Assembly: GCF_005146945.1 (NCBI RefSeq)
Contig: NZ_SWMS01000002.1
Span: forward strand, 248,001-312,000
Origin: Prauserella endophytica
GTDB lineage: Bacteria > Actinomycetota > Actinomycetes > Mycobacteriales > Pseudonocardiaceae
Direction of reading: 5' to 3'
DNA: 64,000 bases
Shown here: positions 50,932-60,086 of the stretch, piece after piece
Position numbering within the stretch: position 1 is the first letter of the stretch
Layout of the letters: every line of letters starts with the position of its first letter
The notes under the pieces: generated by a model
Seen by the model: the letters and a program-made list of their open reading frames with translations, nothing else
The model's database searches: none
What the model was told of the DNA's origin: nothing
Program-made: the position numbers and the translations under genes

Positions 50932-52550
50932 CCGCCCTCTCCGCCCGCGTCGCCGCGCCCGCGGCCGTCCCCACCGTCGGCGAGGCGCTGACCCGCGCCG
51001 CGGAACGCTGGCCGGACGCCGACGCCGTCGTCTACCCCGAGCGCCGCCACACCTACGCCGAACTGCTCGCGCGGTCCCGCCTCGCGGCGCGCTCGCTCGC
51101 GGGGCTCGGGATCGGGCCCGGCGAGCGGATCGGCATCCTGATGCCGAACTGCCTCGAGTTCCTGGAGGTGTTCTTCGGCGCCCACCTGGCCGGGATCGTG
51201 CCGGTGACGGTCAACGCCCGTTACAAGCCGAAGGAGCTGCGGCACGTCGTCACCGACGCGGAACTGGCCGCGCTGGTGACGACCGACCTGGTGGCGGAGT
51301 ACGTGCCGTTCGTCGACCTGCTCGGGCGCGCGTTCGCGGACGGAACGCCGCCCCGGCTGCGCACGCGGGTGCTGCTCGGCGCGAGCAGTCCTGAGGGGTA
51401 CGTCGACCAGGCGGCCTGGGACGGGGCGGCACACGCCGTGGATCCCGCGACCGTCGCCGCGCGAGGTGCCCGCGTGCGGGCCGACGACATCGCCGTGATC
51501 ATGTACACCTCCGGCACGACCTCCTCCCCGCGCGGCTGCCCGCTCACCCACGGCGCCCTGATGCGAACCGCGGACTGCGTGGCCGAGCGGTTCGCGCTCA
51601 CCGAGCGGGAGCGGTTCTGGGACCCGCTGCCGCTGTTCCACATGGCCGGGCTGCTGCCCACACTGGCCAACGTGCTGCGGGGCGGCGCGACGCTCAGCAT
51701 GACCCACATCGACGCCGGCACCGCGCTGCGCCAGCTCGTGGAGGAGCGGGCGACGTTCGCCTATCCGGCCTTCCCGACGATCACGCAGTCGCTCATCCAC
51801 CATCCCGGGTTCGCCTCCGCCGACCTCTCCCGCATCCGCGCCGTGCTCGACACCGCGCCCGCAGACACGCTGCGGCAGGTGCAGGCGGCGTTCCCGCAGG
51901 CGAAGGTCGTCGGCTCCTACGGACTCACCGAGGCGGGAGGGGTGATCACCTACAGCCACCTCGACGACCCGCTGGAGCTGCGGGTGACGACGGCGGGAAG
52001 ACCGTTTCCCGGGATGCGCGTGGCGATCGTCGATCCGGTGACCGAGCAGGAGTGCCCCGCGGGAGTGACCGGGGAGATCCGGGTGTCGGGCCCGGGCATG
52101 TTCACAGGCTACCTGAACGACCCCGAGACCACCGCCGCCCGGACCGACCCGCGCGGCAGGCTGCGCACCGGGGATCTCGGCAGCGTGGACGAGAGCGGCC
52201 GCATCACCTACACCGGCAGACTCAAGGACATGCTCAAGGTCGGCGGCGAGAACGTCGCCGCCGCCGAGATCGAGGCCCATCTCGCGCAGCACCCCGCGGT
52301 GAAGATCGCAGCGGTCGTCGGCGTTCCCGACCCGCATCTGCAGGAAGTGCCGGTGGCGTTCGTGGAGCTCGTCCCCGGTCACGACGTGGCCGAGGAGGAC
52401 CTGATCGCCCACTGCCGTGGCGAGCTGGCGAGGTTCAAGGTGCCGCGGCGGGTCTGGTTCGTCACCGAGTGGCCGATGTCCACGACGAAGATCCAGAAGT
52501 TCCGGCTGCGCGAGCAGGCCGCCGAGCGCGTGCGGGGTGAGACCCGATGA
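50928..52550 (+). CDS. AMP-forming acyl-CoA ligase
   Basis: 540 residues from ATG 50928, overlapping the EthD-like stop (ATGA). VIMYTSGTTSSPRGC is the P-loop, VVGSYGLTEAGGV the A5, LRTGDLGSVDESGRITYTGRLKDMLKVGGENVAAAEIEA the A7-A8 region and TKIQKFRLREQ the A10 lysine. Two different ligases in one regulon suggest activation of two acids, for example the initial substrate and a later ring or side-chain acid. Confidence 0.92.
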   Translation: MTALSARVAAPAAVPTVGEALTRAAERWPDADAVVYPERRHTYAELLARSRLAARSLAGLGIGPGERIGILMPNCLEFLEVFFGAHLAGIVPVTVNARYKPKELRHVVTDAELAALVTTDLVAEYVPFVDLLGRAFADGTPPRLRTRVLLGASSPEGYVDQAAWDGAAHAVDPATVAARGARVRADDIAVIMYTSGTTSSPRGCPLTHGALMRTADCVAERFALTERERFWDPLPLFHMAGLLPTLANVLRGGATLSMTHIDAGTALRQLVEERATFAYPAFPTITQSLIHHPGFASADLSRIRAVLDTAPADTLRQVQAAFPQAKVVGSYGLTEAGGVITYSHLDDPLELRVTTAGRPFPGMRVAIVDPVTEQECPAGVTGEIRVSGPGMFTGYLNDPETTAARTDPRGRLRTGDLGSVDESGRITYTGRLKDMLKVGGENVAAAEIEAHLAQHPAVKIAAVVGVPDPHLQEVPVAFVELVPGHDVAEEDLIAHCRGELARFKVPRRVWFVTEWPMSTTKIQKFRLREQAAERVRGETR

Positions 52551-53320
52551 GCGCGGGAGCGGTCGCGGTCGTGACCGGCGCGGGGTCCGGGCTCGGCAAG
52601 GCGTTCGCCGAGCTGTGGCTGGAGCGCCACGGACCCGTGGTGGGCGTCGACCTCGCCCCCGAACGGGTCGAGTGGCTGACGGGCACGCGGGCGGGACGGC
52701 ACCCGGCGGCGGCTCTGGCCGCCGACGTCACCGACGCCGCGGGCAACGAGGCGGCCGTGCGCCTCGCCGAGGAGCGCTTCGGGCGGCTCGACGCCGTGGT
52801 GCTCTCCGCGGGGATCACCGCGTGGGGCCACATCGAGAGCCTCGATCTCGCCGTGTACGACCGGGTGATGGACGTCAACGTACGGGCGGGCGTGCTGGGG
52901 ATCAGGGCCGCCGCGCCCGCGCTGCGCCGGTCTGGTGGCGGCTCGATCGTCGTGCTGTCGTCGGTGTCGGGCACCGGCGGCGAGCCGGAGCACTGGGCCT
53001 ACTGCACGTCGAAGGCCGCGATCACCAACCTGGCCCGCTCGGCGGCCGTCGATCTCGCTCCGGACGGGATCCGGGTCAACGTCGTGGCGCCCGGCCCGAC
53101 CCACACCGAGCTGACCCGGCCGATCAAGGACACCCGGCCGGAGAAGTACGAAGAGCTGCGCCGCAGCCTGCCGCTGGGGAGGTGGGGCGAACAGGAGGAG
53201 GTGGCCGAGGCGATCGCGTTCCTCGCCTCGCCCGCGTCGTCGTTCATCACCGCCGCGGTCCTGCCCGTCGACGGCGGGGCCACCGGACGCACCGCGCAGC
53301 TGGCGCCGCCGGGTGCGTGA
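52547..53320 (+). CDS. SDR-family oxidoreductase
   Basis: 257 residues, ATG overlapping the ligase stop. TGAGSGLGKAFAELWLE is the cofactor motif, VLSAGITAWG the NAG-equivalent, SSVSGTGGEPEHWAYCTSK the catalytic Ser, Tyr and Lys, and AAVLPVDGGATGRTA the end. It is the last clear gene of the rightward operon and of the island. Confidence 0.88.
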   Translation: MSAGAVAVVTGAGSGLGKAFAELWLERHGPVVGVDLAPERVEWLTGTRAGRHPAAALAADVTDAAGNEAAVRLAEERFGRLDAVVLSAGITAWGHIESLDLAVYDRVMDVNVRAGVLGIRAAAPALRRSGGGSIVVLSSVSGTGGEPEHWAYCTSKAAITNLARSAAVDLAPDGIRVNVVAPGPTHTELTRPIKDTRPEKYEELRRSLPLGRWGEQEEVAEAIAFLASPASSFITAAVLPVDGGATGRTAQLAPPGA

Positions 53321-53634
53321 CTGCCGGCCGGGCCTTCCGCCGGTACGGCGGCCTCGTGCGCACCGGGATCGAGGCTGCCCCGGCGCGTCCCATCCCGACG
53401 CGCCGGAGCAGCGAGAGAGCCGACCGGGCCTACCGCGAGGTGCCGTCCTTCCTGGCGGACGTGTGTTCCCTATCCCCGGCGAGCTCCTGGACGCCGCCAG
53501 GCCGGACGGTGGAGAGCTCCGGATCTCGCTGGGGTAGCCCCAAGCGTCCGGCAGGAGTCCGGTATCCCACCTGCCTGGCACCAGGTGCTGCCATCTGGTG
53601 CCAGGCTATTTTGCCTGGTGAACCCTGCTCTTGA
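53317..53634 (+). pseudogene. Possible decayed or frameshifted gene fragment
   Basis: A 105-residue frame begins at a GTG overlapping the SDR stop (GTGA). The first 50 codons have strong G/C third positions (GRAFRRYGGLVRTGIEAAPA), then the bias fades. In another frame the segment VFPIPGELLDAARPDGGEL reads like a real protein end, stopping at 53537. This would fit a small gene broken by a frameshift near 53460. No domain is recognised. Confidence 0.3.
53573..53606. repeat. 12-bp inverted repeat (TGGCACC pair)
   Basis: GCCTGGCACCAG (53573-53584) and CTGGTGCCAGGC (53595-53606) are perfect reverse complements with a ten-base gap. The core TGGCACC recurs at 53642, 53663 and, as TGGCACA on the minus strand, at 53675. 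It may be a terminator for the island or an upstream operator for the ribbon-helix-helix gene. Confidence 0.65.
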
Positions 53635-53641
53635 CCTGCAA

Positions 53642-53685
53642 TGGCACCTTACTGTGTTGTCATGGCACCATCGATGTGCCATAGT
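53642..53685 (+). promoter_or_regulatory. Leaderless promoter with TGGCACC operator repeats
   Basis: TTGTCA (53657-53662), a 17-base spacer and CATAGT (53680-53685) end six bases before the ATG at 53692, so the mRNA should be leaderless. TGGCACC at 53642-53648 and 53663-53669 are 21 bases apart (two helical turns). ATGGCAC (53662-53668) pairs with GTGCCAT (53676-53682) across the -10 box. The arrangement suggests autoregulation. Confidence 0.55.
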
Positions 53686-53691
53686 GATGCC

Positions 53692-54210
53692 ATGGACTTG
53701 AGGTCGTATGTGAGCACCGTCCGCGACGAGTTGGCCGTGGCCGCCGAGGCGGGAGGGCCCGAGGCCCGCGCGCTCGCCGAGCGGCTGAGCGCCCCGCTGG
53801 AGTCGGCGATCCGGCTGACCCTGCTCGACGCACTGTCGGCCGCGGCGGACGAGATCACCCGCGACCTCGCGCCCGGCTCCGTGGAGGTGCGGTTGCGCGG
53901 TGGTGACCCGAGCTTCGCCGTCACGCTCCCGCCCGCCGACCAGCCCGCGGAGCGCATCGAGACACCGGAACCCGAGCCCGCCGTGCCGCCGGTGCCGGAC
54001 ACCGAGGACGGGGCGATGTCCCGGATCAACGTCCGGATGCCCGAGCCGCTGAAGGCCCGCATCGAGGAGGCGGCGGCACAGCAGGGACGCTCGGTGAACG
54101 CCTGGCTCGTCCAGGCGGCCACCGCGGCCCTGCAGGCGCCTCGGTCCACAGCGGACACCCGACGGCGCGGGCCCCGCTCCGCGCAGCACATCACCGGCTG
54201 GGTTCGCTAA
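53692..54210 (+). CDS. Ribbon-helix-helix protein (HicB/Arc-like)
   Basis: 172 residues from ATG 53692. The N-terminal half is helical (MDLRSYVSTVRDELAVAA) with a short beta segment, then a Pro-rich linker (PEPEPAVPPVP). The C-terminal region has a ribbon-helix-helix DNA-binding domain: SRINVRMPEPLKARIEEAAAQQG then RSVNAWLVQAATAAL. It is annotated HicB-like in relatives, but no HicA toxin lies beside it. It more probably regulates itself and the DUF4097-ABC operon downstream. Confidence 0.75.
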   Translation: MDLRSYVSTVRDELAVAAEAGGPEARALAERLSAPLESAIRLTLLDALSAAADEITRDLAPGSVEVRLRGGDPSFAVTLPPADQPAERIETPEPEPAVPPVPDTEDGAMSRINVRMPEPLKARIEEAAAQQGRSVNAWLVQAATAALQAPRSTADTRRRGPRSAQHITGWVR

Positions 54211-54286
54211 CCCATACCGCTTCACCACCTGCACCGTCCCCGGCAGGCGGGGACGACGACACGCAAGTACCCCAGGAGGCTTTGTC

Positions 54287-55135
54287 ATGCCCACTTTCGA
54301 CACCCCGGAACCGATCTCGGCGACCATCGAGCTGGTGGTCGGCGACCTGCGGATCGAGGCGAGCGACCGCGCCGACACCGTGGTGCGGGTCCGGCCCACC
54401 GACGAGTCCGACGAGTCCGACGTGCGGGCCGCCGAGCAGACCCGCGTCGAGTTCTCCGGCGGGAACCTCGTCGTGCGGGCGCCGAAGAACCGGCCGCTGG
54501 ACTTCTCCAAGAAGAGCCGCTCGGTCGACGTGACCATCGAGCTGCCCTCGGGCTCCCGCGTGCACGCCGACGCGGCGATGGCCGACCTGCGTGGGACCGG
54601 ACGGCTCGCCGACTGCCGGTTCAAGACCGCCGCCGGGCACGTCCACCTCGACCACACAGGTCCCTTGGAGCTGAACACCTCCGCGGGCAACGTCTCGGTC
54701 GACCGGATCGACGGCCGCGCCGAGGTCTCCACCGGCTCCGGCAAGCTCCGGATCGGCGAGCTCAACGGCACCGGCGTGGTCAAGAACTCCAACGGTGACT
54801 GCGAGATCGGCACGGTCACCGGCAAGCTCCGCGTGCGCAACGCGAACGGCGACATCTCCGTCGGTGCCTCCGCCGACGGCGTGGACGCCCGCACCGCGAA
54901 CGGCGCCATCGGTCTCGGTCAGGCCGCCGGTGGTCCGCTCGCGCTGGAGACGTCGATGGGCAACGTCGACGTGGGCATCAAGGCGGGCACGCCGGCGTGG
55001 CTCGACGTGAAGACCGCGTTCGGCCGCGTCGACAGCGAGCTCGACCCGAGCACGGACGGGCCGGGGCCCGACAACCAGTCGATCGAGGTGCGCGCCCGCA
55101 CGTCGATGGGCGACATCATCATCCGCCGCAGTTGA
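54287..55135 (+). CDS. DUF4097-family beta-strand repeat protein
   Basis: 282 residues from ATG 54287 with AGGAGG upstream. The sequence is a run of short beta strands with DG, NG and SG turns, for example TSAGNVSVDRIDGRAEVSTGSGKLRIGELNG and NANGDISVGASADG, ending in TSMGDIIIRRS. That is the beta-helix or beta-solenoid of DUF4097/DUF4098. There is no signal peptide. It precedes the ABC exporter genes, a common actinobacterial arrangement; function unknown. Confidence 0.88.
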   Translation: MPTFDTPEPISATIELVVGDLRIEASDRADTVVRVRPTDESDESDVRAAEQTRVEFSGGNLVVRAPKNRPLDFSKKSRSVDVTIELPSGSRVHADAAMADLRGTGRLADCRFKTAAGHVHLDHTGPLELNTSAGNVSVDRIDGRAEVSTGSGKLRIGELNGTGVVKNSNGDCEIGTVTGKLRVRNANGDISVGASADGVDARTANGAIGLGQAAGGPLALETSMGNVDVGIKAGTPAWLDVKTAFGRVDSELDPSTDGPGPDNQSIEVRARTSMGDIIIRRS

Positions 55136-55155
55136 GTCCGGAAAGGACACCGATC

Positions 55156-56121
55156 ATGCGTTCGTCGAACCAGCCCGCCATCGTCACCACCGGGCTGCGC
55201 AAGTCGTTCGGGGACAAGGTGGTGCTCGACGGCGTCGACCTGACCGTCGAGCCGGGCGCCATCTTCTCCCTCCTCGGCCCCAACGGGGCCGGCAAGACCA
55301 CCACCGTCAACATCCTCTCGACCCTGCTCGCCGCCGACTCCGGCACCGCGCGGGTAGCGGGGCACGACCTCACCCGCGACGCGGACGGTGTCCGCCGCGC
55401 GATCGGCGTCACCGGCCAGTTCTCCGCCATCGACAACCTGCTCACCGGCCGGGAGAACCTCCTGCTGATGGCCGACCTGCACCACCTGCGCCGCGACGAG
55501 GGTCGCCGCCGCGCGGACGAACTCCTCGAGCGGTTCGACCTGACCGCGGTGGCGGGCAAGACGCCCGCCACCTACTCCGGCGGCATGCGCCGCAAGCTCG
55601 ACCTCGCGATGACTCTGGTCGGTGACCCGTCGGTGATCTTCCTCGACGAGCCCACCACCGGGCTCGACCCGCGCAGCCGCCGCACGATGTGGGACATCAT
55701 CCGTGACCTCGCCGCGCGGGGCGTCACCCTCTTCCTCACCACCCAGTACCTCGAGGAGGCGGACCAGCTCGCTGACCGGATCGCGGTGCTGGACCACGGA
55801 AAGCTGGTCGCCGAGGGCACCGCCGACGAGCTCAAGCGGCTCGTGCCCGGCGGGCACCTGAGGCTGAGCTTCCCCGATGCCCGTGGGCTCGCGCTCGCGG
55901 CCGCGGCACTCGGCGAACCCGTTCGTGACGAGGAGTCGCTCACGCTCCAGGTGCCCACCGACGGCAGCGTCGGCGCCCTGCGCGCCGTGCTGGACCGCCT
56001 CGACCACGCCGCCGTCGACGTCGCGGAGCTGACCGTGCACACCCCCGACCTCGACGACGTCTTCCTCATCCTCACCGGGCACGCCACCGCCCCCGAACCG
56101 GCCAAGGAGGCCGCCTCGTGA
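55156..56121 (+). CDS. ABC exporter ATP-binding protein (DrrA-like)
   Basis: 321 residues. Walker A is LLGPNGAGKTTTVNIL, the signature YSGGMRRKLDLAMTLVG, Walker B VIFLDEPTTGLDPRSRR, and the switch histidine region LTTQYLEEADQLAD. The C-terminal extension has VHTPDLDDVFLILTGH, the ending of daunorubicin-resistance ATPases. It powers drug or lipid export with the permease that follows (overlap of four bases). Confidence 0.93.
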   Translation: MRSSNQPAIVTTGLRKSFGDKVVLDGVDLTVEPGAIFSLLGPNGAGKTTTVNILSTLLAADSGTARVAGHDLTRDADGVRRAIGVTGQFSAIDNLLTGRENLLLMADLHHLRRDEGRRRADELLERFDLTAVAGKTPATYSGGMRRKLDLAMTLVGDPSVIFLDEPTTGLDPRSRRTMWDIIRDLAARGVTLFLTTQYLEEADQLADRIAVLDHGKLVAEGTADELKRLVPGGHLRLSFPDARGLALAAAALGEPVRDEESLTLQVPTDGSVGALRAVLDRLDHAAVDVAELTVHTPDLDDVFLILTGHATAPEPAKEAAS

Positions 56122-56909
56122 CCACGCTCGCCCTGCCCGCCCGTGACTCCGTAACGATGCTGCGCCGCAGCCTGCGCCGCATGCTGCGCTATCCGTCGAT
56201 GACCCTCATGCTGCTGGGTCAGCCGATCCTCTTCCTGCTGCTGTTCGTCTATGTCTTCGGCGGCACGCTGGGCGCCGGGCTCGGCCCGAGCGGTGGGCGC
56301 GCGGACTACCTCGCGTTCGTGGTGCCCGGCATCCTGACGATCACCGTCGCCAGCGTCGCGCTCGGCACCGCGGTCTCGGTCGCGATGGACGCGACGGAGG
56401 GCATCATGGCGCGGTTCCGGACGATGGCGATCAGCCGCGCCTCGGTGCTCACCGGACACGTGCTGGGCACGCTGATCCAGACCGCGGTGGGGCTCGTCGT
56501 GGTGCTGGCCGTCGCCATGGCGGCCGGGTTCCGGCCCTCGGCGGACGTGGGCGGCTGGCTCGCCGCGGCTGGGCTGATCGTGCTGTTCACCGTGGCGCTG
56601 ACGTGGCTGTCGGTCGCGCTCGGCCTGGTGTCGAAGAGCGTCGAGACGGCGAGCAACCTGCCCATGGTGCTGACGCTGCTGCCGTTCCTCGGCAGCGGGT
56701 TCGTGCCCACCGACTCGATGCCGGCCTGGCTGCGCGTGTTCGCCGACTACCAGCCCTTCACCCCGGTGATCGACACGCTGCGCGCGCTCCTGCTCGGCAC
56801 CCCGGTGGACGGCGGCAGCGCCGCGCTGGCCGTCGGCTGGTCGCTCGCGATCGCGCTGGGCGGCTACATCTGGGCGAAGTCACTGTTCCACCGCAGGGCC
56901 GGGCGCTGA
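56118..56909 (+). CDS. ABC-2-type permease (DrrB-like)
   Basis: 263 residues, GTG overlapping the ATPase stop. About six membrane segments, starting after [22 protein letters not shown]. The typical DrrB pieces [36 protein letters not shown] and [25 protein letters not shown] are present. It forms the membrane pore of the exporter. A P450 gene follows after 26 bases. Confidence 0.92.
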   Translation: MTTLALPARDSVTMLRRSLRRMLRYPSMTLMLLGQPILFLLLFVYVFGGTLGAGLGPSGGRADYLAFVVPGILTITVASVALGTAVSVAMDATEGIMARFRTMAISRASVLTGHVLGTLIQTAVGLVVVLAVAMAAGFRPSADVGGWLAAAGLIVLFTVALTWLSVALGLVSKSVETASNLPMVLTLLPFLGSGFVPTDSMPAWLRVFADYQPFTPVIDTLRALLLGTPVDGGSAALAVGWSLAIALGGYIWAKSLFHRRAGR

Positions 56910-56935
56910 CCCGCCGACGACGTCAGGAGCACACC

Positions 56936-58117
56936 ATGCGAGAGCCGACGACGCTGCCCACCGCCAGGCCCGTGGGCCGCCCGTTCGACCCACCGGCCGA
57001 GCTCGCCGGGTTGCGCGCCGAGCGCCCACTGCGCCGGATGTCCTACCCGGACGGTCACGAAGGCTGGCTCGCCACCGGCTACGACGTGGTCCGCGCGGTG
57101 CTCGCCGACCCGCGGTTCAGCTCACGCTACGAGCTGATGCACTTGCCGTTCCCCGAGCAGGAGATTCCGGACGGGTTCACCGCGCCGCTCGGCGACCTCA
57201 CCGGTATCGACCCGCCCGAACACACCCGCTACCGCAAGCTGCTGGCAGGCAGGTTCACCGTGCGCCGCATGCGGCTGCTCACCGCACGGGTCGAGGAGGT
57301 GACCGCGCGGCAGCTCGACGTGCTGGCCGAGCACGGCCCGCCCGCGGATCTGGTGGCGATGTTCGCGCAGCCGGTCCCCGCGCTGCTGATCTGCGAGCTG
57401 CTCGGAGTGCCCTACGCCGACCACGAGCTCTTCCAGCGGCACACCGCCACACTGGTGAGCATGGACTCCTCGGCCGAGGAGAAGGGCGCCGCGATCAACG
57501 ACCTGTACGGCTACCTGCACGAGCTGGTGATCGCCAAGCGGGCCACGCCCACCGACGACGTGCTGAGCGACCTGACCCGCAGCGACCTCACCGACGGGGA
57601 ACTGGCCGGGATCGGCGCGTTCCTGCTCGGCGCGGGCCTCGACACCACGGCGAGCATGCTCGCACTCGGCACGTTCGCGTTGCTGTGCGAGCCGGCGCAG
57701 TTCGCCGCGCTGCGCGACGATCCCGAGCGCGCCGTCGAGGAGCTCCTGCGGTACCTGACGGTCGGACACACCGGGGTACGGGCCGCGCTGGAGGACGTGG
57801 AGCTCGCCGGGGAGACGATCAGGGCGGGGGAGTCGGTCACGCTGGCGCTGCAGGCGGCCGACCGGGACCCGTCGCGGTTCCCCGACCCGGACGTGCTGGA
57901 CGTGCGCAGGCAGGCGAGCGGTCACCTGGCGTTCGGGCACGGCGCGCACCAGTGTCTCGGCCAGCAGCTGGCGCGGGTGGAACTGCGGGTCGCGTTCCCG
58001 GCGCTGGCGGAGCGGTTCCCGACGCTGCGGCTCGCGGTGGATCCGGCCGAGGTGCCGATGCGGGGCAACGCGAACATCCATGGTGTGCACCGGCTGCCGG
58101 TGACGTGGGACCGCTGA
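56936..58117 (+). CDS. Cytochrome P450
   Basis: 393 residues from ATG 56936 (CAGGAG upstream). I-helix [10 protein letters not shown], ExxR in EELLRYL, and haem loop [19 protein letters not shown]. It belongs to the large bacterial CYP105/CYP107-type group. No ferredoxin gene is adjacent. It is coupled with an exporter rather than with the island, so it may modify an exported or toxic compound. It ends two bases before the convergent methyltransferase stop. Confidence 0.92.
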   Translation: MREPTTLPTARPVGRPFDPPAELAGLRAERPLRRMSYPDGHEGWLATGYDVVRAVLADPRFSSRYELMHLPFPEQEIPDGFTAPLGDLTGIDPPEHTRYRKLLAGRFTVRRMRLLTARVEEVTARQLDVLAEHGPPADLVAMFAQPVPALLICELLGVPYADHELFQRHTATLVSMDSSAEEKGAAINDLYGYLHELVIAKRATPTDDVLSDLTRSDLTDGELAGIGAFLLGAGLDTTASMLALGTFALLCEPAQFAALRDDPERAVEELLRYLTVGHTGVRAALEDVELAGETIRAGESVTLALQAADRDPSRFPDPDVLDVRRQASGHLAFGHGAHQCLGQQLARVELRVAFPALAERFPTLRLAVDPAEVPMRGNANIHGVHRLPVTWDR

Positions 58118-58119
58118 GC

Positions 58120-58911
58120 TCAGGGCACGCGGCCGACGCCGCCGAGGAGCACGCCGCTGGCCTCGTCGTCGTCACCGGGTACGTAGCCGGGCCGGGGCGG
58201 GTGCCAGTGCGTGGCGCGGACCAGGCCGGGCGGCACGAGCTCGGTACCGTCGAACAGGGCGGTGATCTCGTCGCCGCTGCGGACGTTGACCCGCTGCTGG
58301 ACCTTGGTGTTGTACTGGCGCTCCGCGGCCTCCAGCCTGAGGCGCGCGTGCTCGCCCTCCGGCGCGGTGATGTGGCTGATCGCGACGTGGCTGCCCGGGG
58401 CGAGTGCGCCGATGTAGCGGCGCAGCAAGGGTCCGACGTCTCCTTCCACGAACGGCAGCACGGAGACCAGCAGCAGCCCGACGGGCTCGGTGAAGTCCAG
58501 CAGCCCCGTCCCCGGATGGCCGAGCACGGCGTCGGGGTCGCTGATGTCGCCCTGGATGCAGAGGGAGCACGGGTCGTCGGCCAGGATGCCGTTGCTGACG
58601 GCGACGGTGTCGGGATCGATGTCGACGTACACCACGCGGCTGTCGGGCCGGCTGGCCTGCGCGATCTCGTGGACGTTGCCCGCGGTGGGATAGCCGGACC
58701 CGATGTCGAGGTACTGTCTCACGCCCTGCTTGGCCAGCCAGTGCACCACGCGTTGCAGGAAGTCCCGGTTGTACCGCGCGGTGCGGGTGGTGAGCGGGAA
58801 CGCTCGCTGCGCGGCGATGGCGGCCTCGGCGTCGCATGGCAGATGGTGGTGACCGCCGAGACACCAGTCGTAGACCCCGGCCGCTGTCGCTCGAGTGCGC
58901 TCTTCAGCCAT
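58120..58911 (-). CDS. S-adenosyl methyltransferase family protein (DUF574 type)
   Basis: 263 residues, ATG 58911 with GGAGGCGG upstream. The sequence ARATAAGVYDWCLGG-type start (here RTRATAAGVYDWCLGGHHHLPCDAEAA), RYNRDFLQRVVHWLAKQGVRQYLDIGSGYPT and VVYVDIDPDTVAVS match the actinobacterial SAM methyltransferase family PF04672. These proteins are numerous in actinomycetes, often near XRE/DUF397 genes, and their substrates are unknown. Confidence 0.88.
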   Translation of the reverse strand: MAEERTRATAAGVYDWCLGGHHHLPCDAEAAIAAQRAFPLTTRTARYNRDFLQRVVHWLAKQGVRQYLDIGSGYPTAGNVHEIAQASRPDSRVVYVDIDPDTVAVSNGILADDPCSLCIQGDISDPDAVLGHPGTGLLDFTEPVGLLLVSVLPFVEGDVGPLLRRYIGALAPGSHVAISHITAPEGEHARLRLEAAERQYNTKVQQRVNVRSGDEITALFDGTELVPPGLVRATHWHPPRPGYVPGDDDEASGVLLGGVGRVP

Positions 58912-58996
58912 CCGCCGCCTCCGGTGGTGAGGTTGCCTGCACGGTTCCAGTTCGGCGGCCGGACGGCAAGAGGATGCGTTTCCGCCGCGCCCCCGC

Positions 58997-59017
58997 CCTC
59001 GACCACCCCGGTCGAGG
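58997..59017 (-). terminator. Hairpin after the CDF transporter gene
   Basis: CCTCGACC and GGTCGAGG form a perfect eight-base stem with the loop ACCCC. It lies 23 bases after the stop of the leftward transporter gene and before the methyltransferase start. Confidence 0.5.
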
Positions 59018-59039
59018 ACGGGCGTGACGCCGGACCGGC

Positions 59040-59729
59040 TCAGCAGCAGTGTTGGCCGCGCCAGGCGTCGCGGCCCTCCTTGACCGCGACGGCGGCGATC
59101 ACGAGTGCGACGACCGGGTCGGCCCACGACCAGCCGAGCAGGCTGTTGAGGAGCAGCCCGAGCAGCAGCACGCCGGACAGGTAGGTGCACAGCAGGGTCT
59201 GCTTGGAGTCGGCGACGGCGCTCGCGGAGCCGAGCTCCCGGCCCGCCCTGCGCTGGGCGTAGGACAGGAACGGCATGATCAGCAGCGACACGGTCGCCAG
59301 CACGATCCCGACCGTTGAGTGCTCGGCCGGGTCCGCGCCGAGGAGCCCGCGCACCGACTCGACCGTGACGTACGTGGCGAGCGCGAAGAACGACACCGCG
59401 ATCACCCTCAGCGCGGCGCGCTCGCGGGCCTCGGGGTCACTGCCGGAGAACTGCCAGGCCACGGCTGCCGCCGACGCGACCTCGATCACCGAGTCCAGGC
59501 CGAAGGCGATCAGCGCGGTCGACGACGCCACCGTGCCGGCCGTGATCGCGACGACCGCCTCGATGACGTTGTAGGTGATCGTGGCGGCCACGAACCATCG
59601 GACCCGGCGCGACAGAACCGCTCGCCGCTCCGGCGACACCACGGTGGCCACGGGCTCCTCGGCGCAACAGGTGTCCCCGCAGCTCTCCACTCCGGCCGGG
59701 GACGGCGACAGCTCGCGCGGCTCGCTCAT
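59040..59729 (-). CDS. Cation diffusion facilitator-like metal transporter
   Basis: 229 residues from ATG 59729. About five to six membrane segments: VAATITYNVIEAVVAITAG, TALIAFGLDSVIEVASAAAVAW (with the Asp/Glu metal site of CDF segment 2), VIAVSFFALATYVTV, STVGIVLATVSLLIMPFLSYA, and LLGLLLNSLLGWSWADPVVALVI. The cytoplasmic tail domain of CDFs is missing. Cysteine pairs occur at both ends (GDTCCAEE and QHCC). It overlaps cmtR by four bases, so it is probably a Cd/Pb or Zn exporter under CmtR control. Confidence 0.82.
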   Translation of the reverse strand: MSEPRELSPSPAGVESCGDTCCAEEPVATVVSPERRAVLSRRVRWFVAATITYNVIEAVVAITAGTVASSTALIAFGLDSVIEVASAAAVAWQFSGSDPEARERAALRVIAVSFFALATYVTVESVRGLLGADPAEHSTVGIVLATVSLLIMPFLSYAQRRAGRELGSASAVADSKQTLLCTYLSGVLLLGLLLNSLLGWSWADPVVALVIAAVAVKEGRDAWRGQHCC

Positions 59730-60079
59730 CGTGCCGCCCCCGATGCGGGCTCCGGCTGCTCGGCGTCGTCCAGGCACGGCTTGTCGGTGTCCACGGCCAG
59801 CACCACGTGCACCAGCTCGCCCAGTGCTCGCGCGAGGTGCGGGTCGGCCAGCTCGTAGCGGACCTGACGGCCCTCGTAGGCCGCCACCACCAGGCCGCAG
59901 CCGCGCAGGCAGGCCAGGTGGTTGGACACGTTCGAGCGGGACAGCCCCAGTGACTCGGCGAGCTTTCCGGGGTAGCTCACGCCGTCCAGCAGGGCGACCA
60001 GGATGCGGCAGCGGGTCGGGTCCGCCAGCGCGCGGCCCAGCCGGGCCAGCGCCGCACCGCGGGTCTCACACGTCAGCAT
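59726..60079 (-). CDS. cmtR: CmtR-type ArsR/SmtB metal sensor
   Basis: 117 residues. The start MLTCETRGAALARLGRALAD and the segments NVSNHLACLRGCGLVVA and YEGRQVRYELAD agree nearly residue for residue with what I recall of mycobacterial CmtR. The Cd/Pb ligands Cys57, Cys61 and Cys102 are at the same positions (CLRGC and DKPCLDD), and Cys4 is present too. It represses its operon until metal binds. ATG 60079 lies directly after the -10 box, suggesting a leaderless mRNA. Confidence 0.92.
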   Translation of the reverse strand: MLTCETRGAALARLGRALADPTRCRILVALLDGVSYPGKLAESLGLSRSNVSNHLACLRGCGLVVAAYEGRQVRYELADPHLARALGELVHVVLAVDTDKPCLDDAEQPEPASGAAR

Positions 60080-60086
60080 GGGGCGA

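Noticed and set aside
20308-53320. Catabolic island as a recent mobile element
   Set aside because: I found no integrase, transposase, flanking direct repeat or tRNA gene at either border, and base composition matches the surroundings.
53692-54210. Toxin-antitoxin pair with the ribbon-helix-helix protein as antitoxin
   Set aside because: No small toxin gene lies on either side; the next genes are a DUF4097 protein and an ABC exporter.
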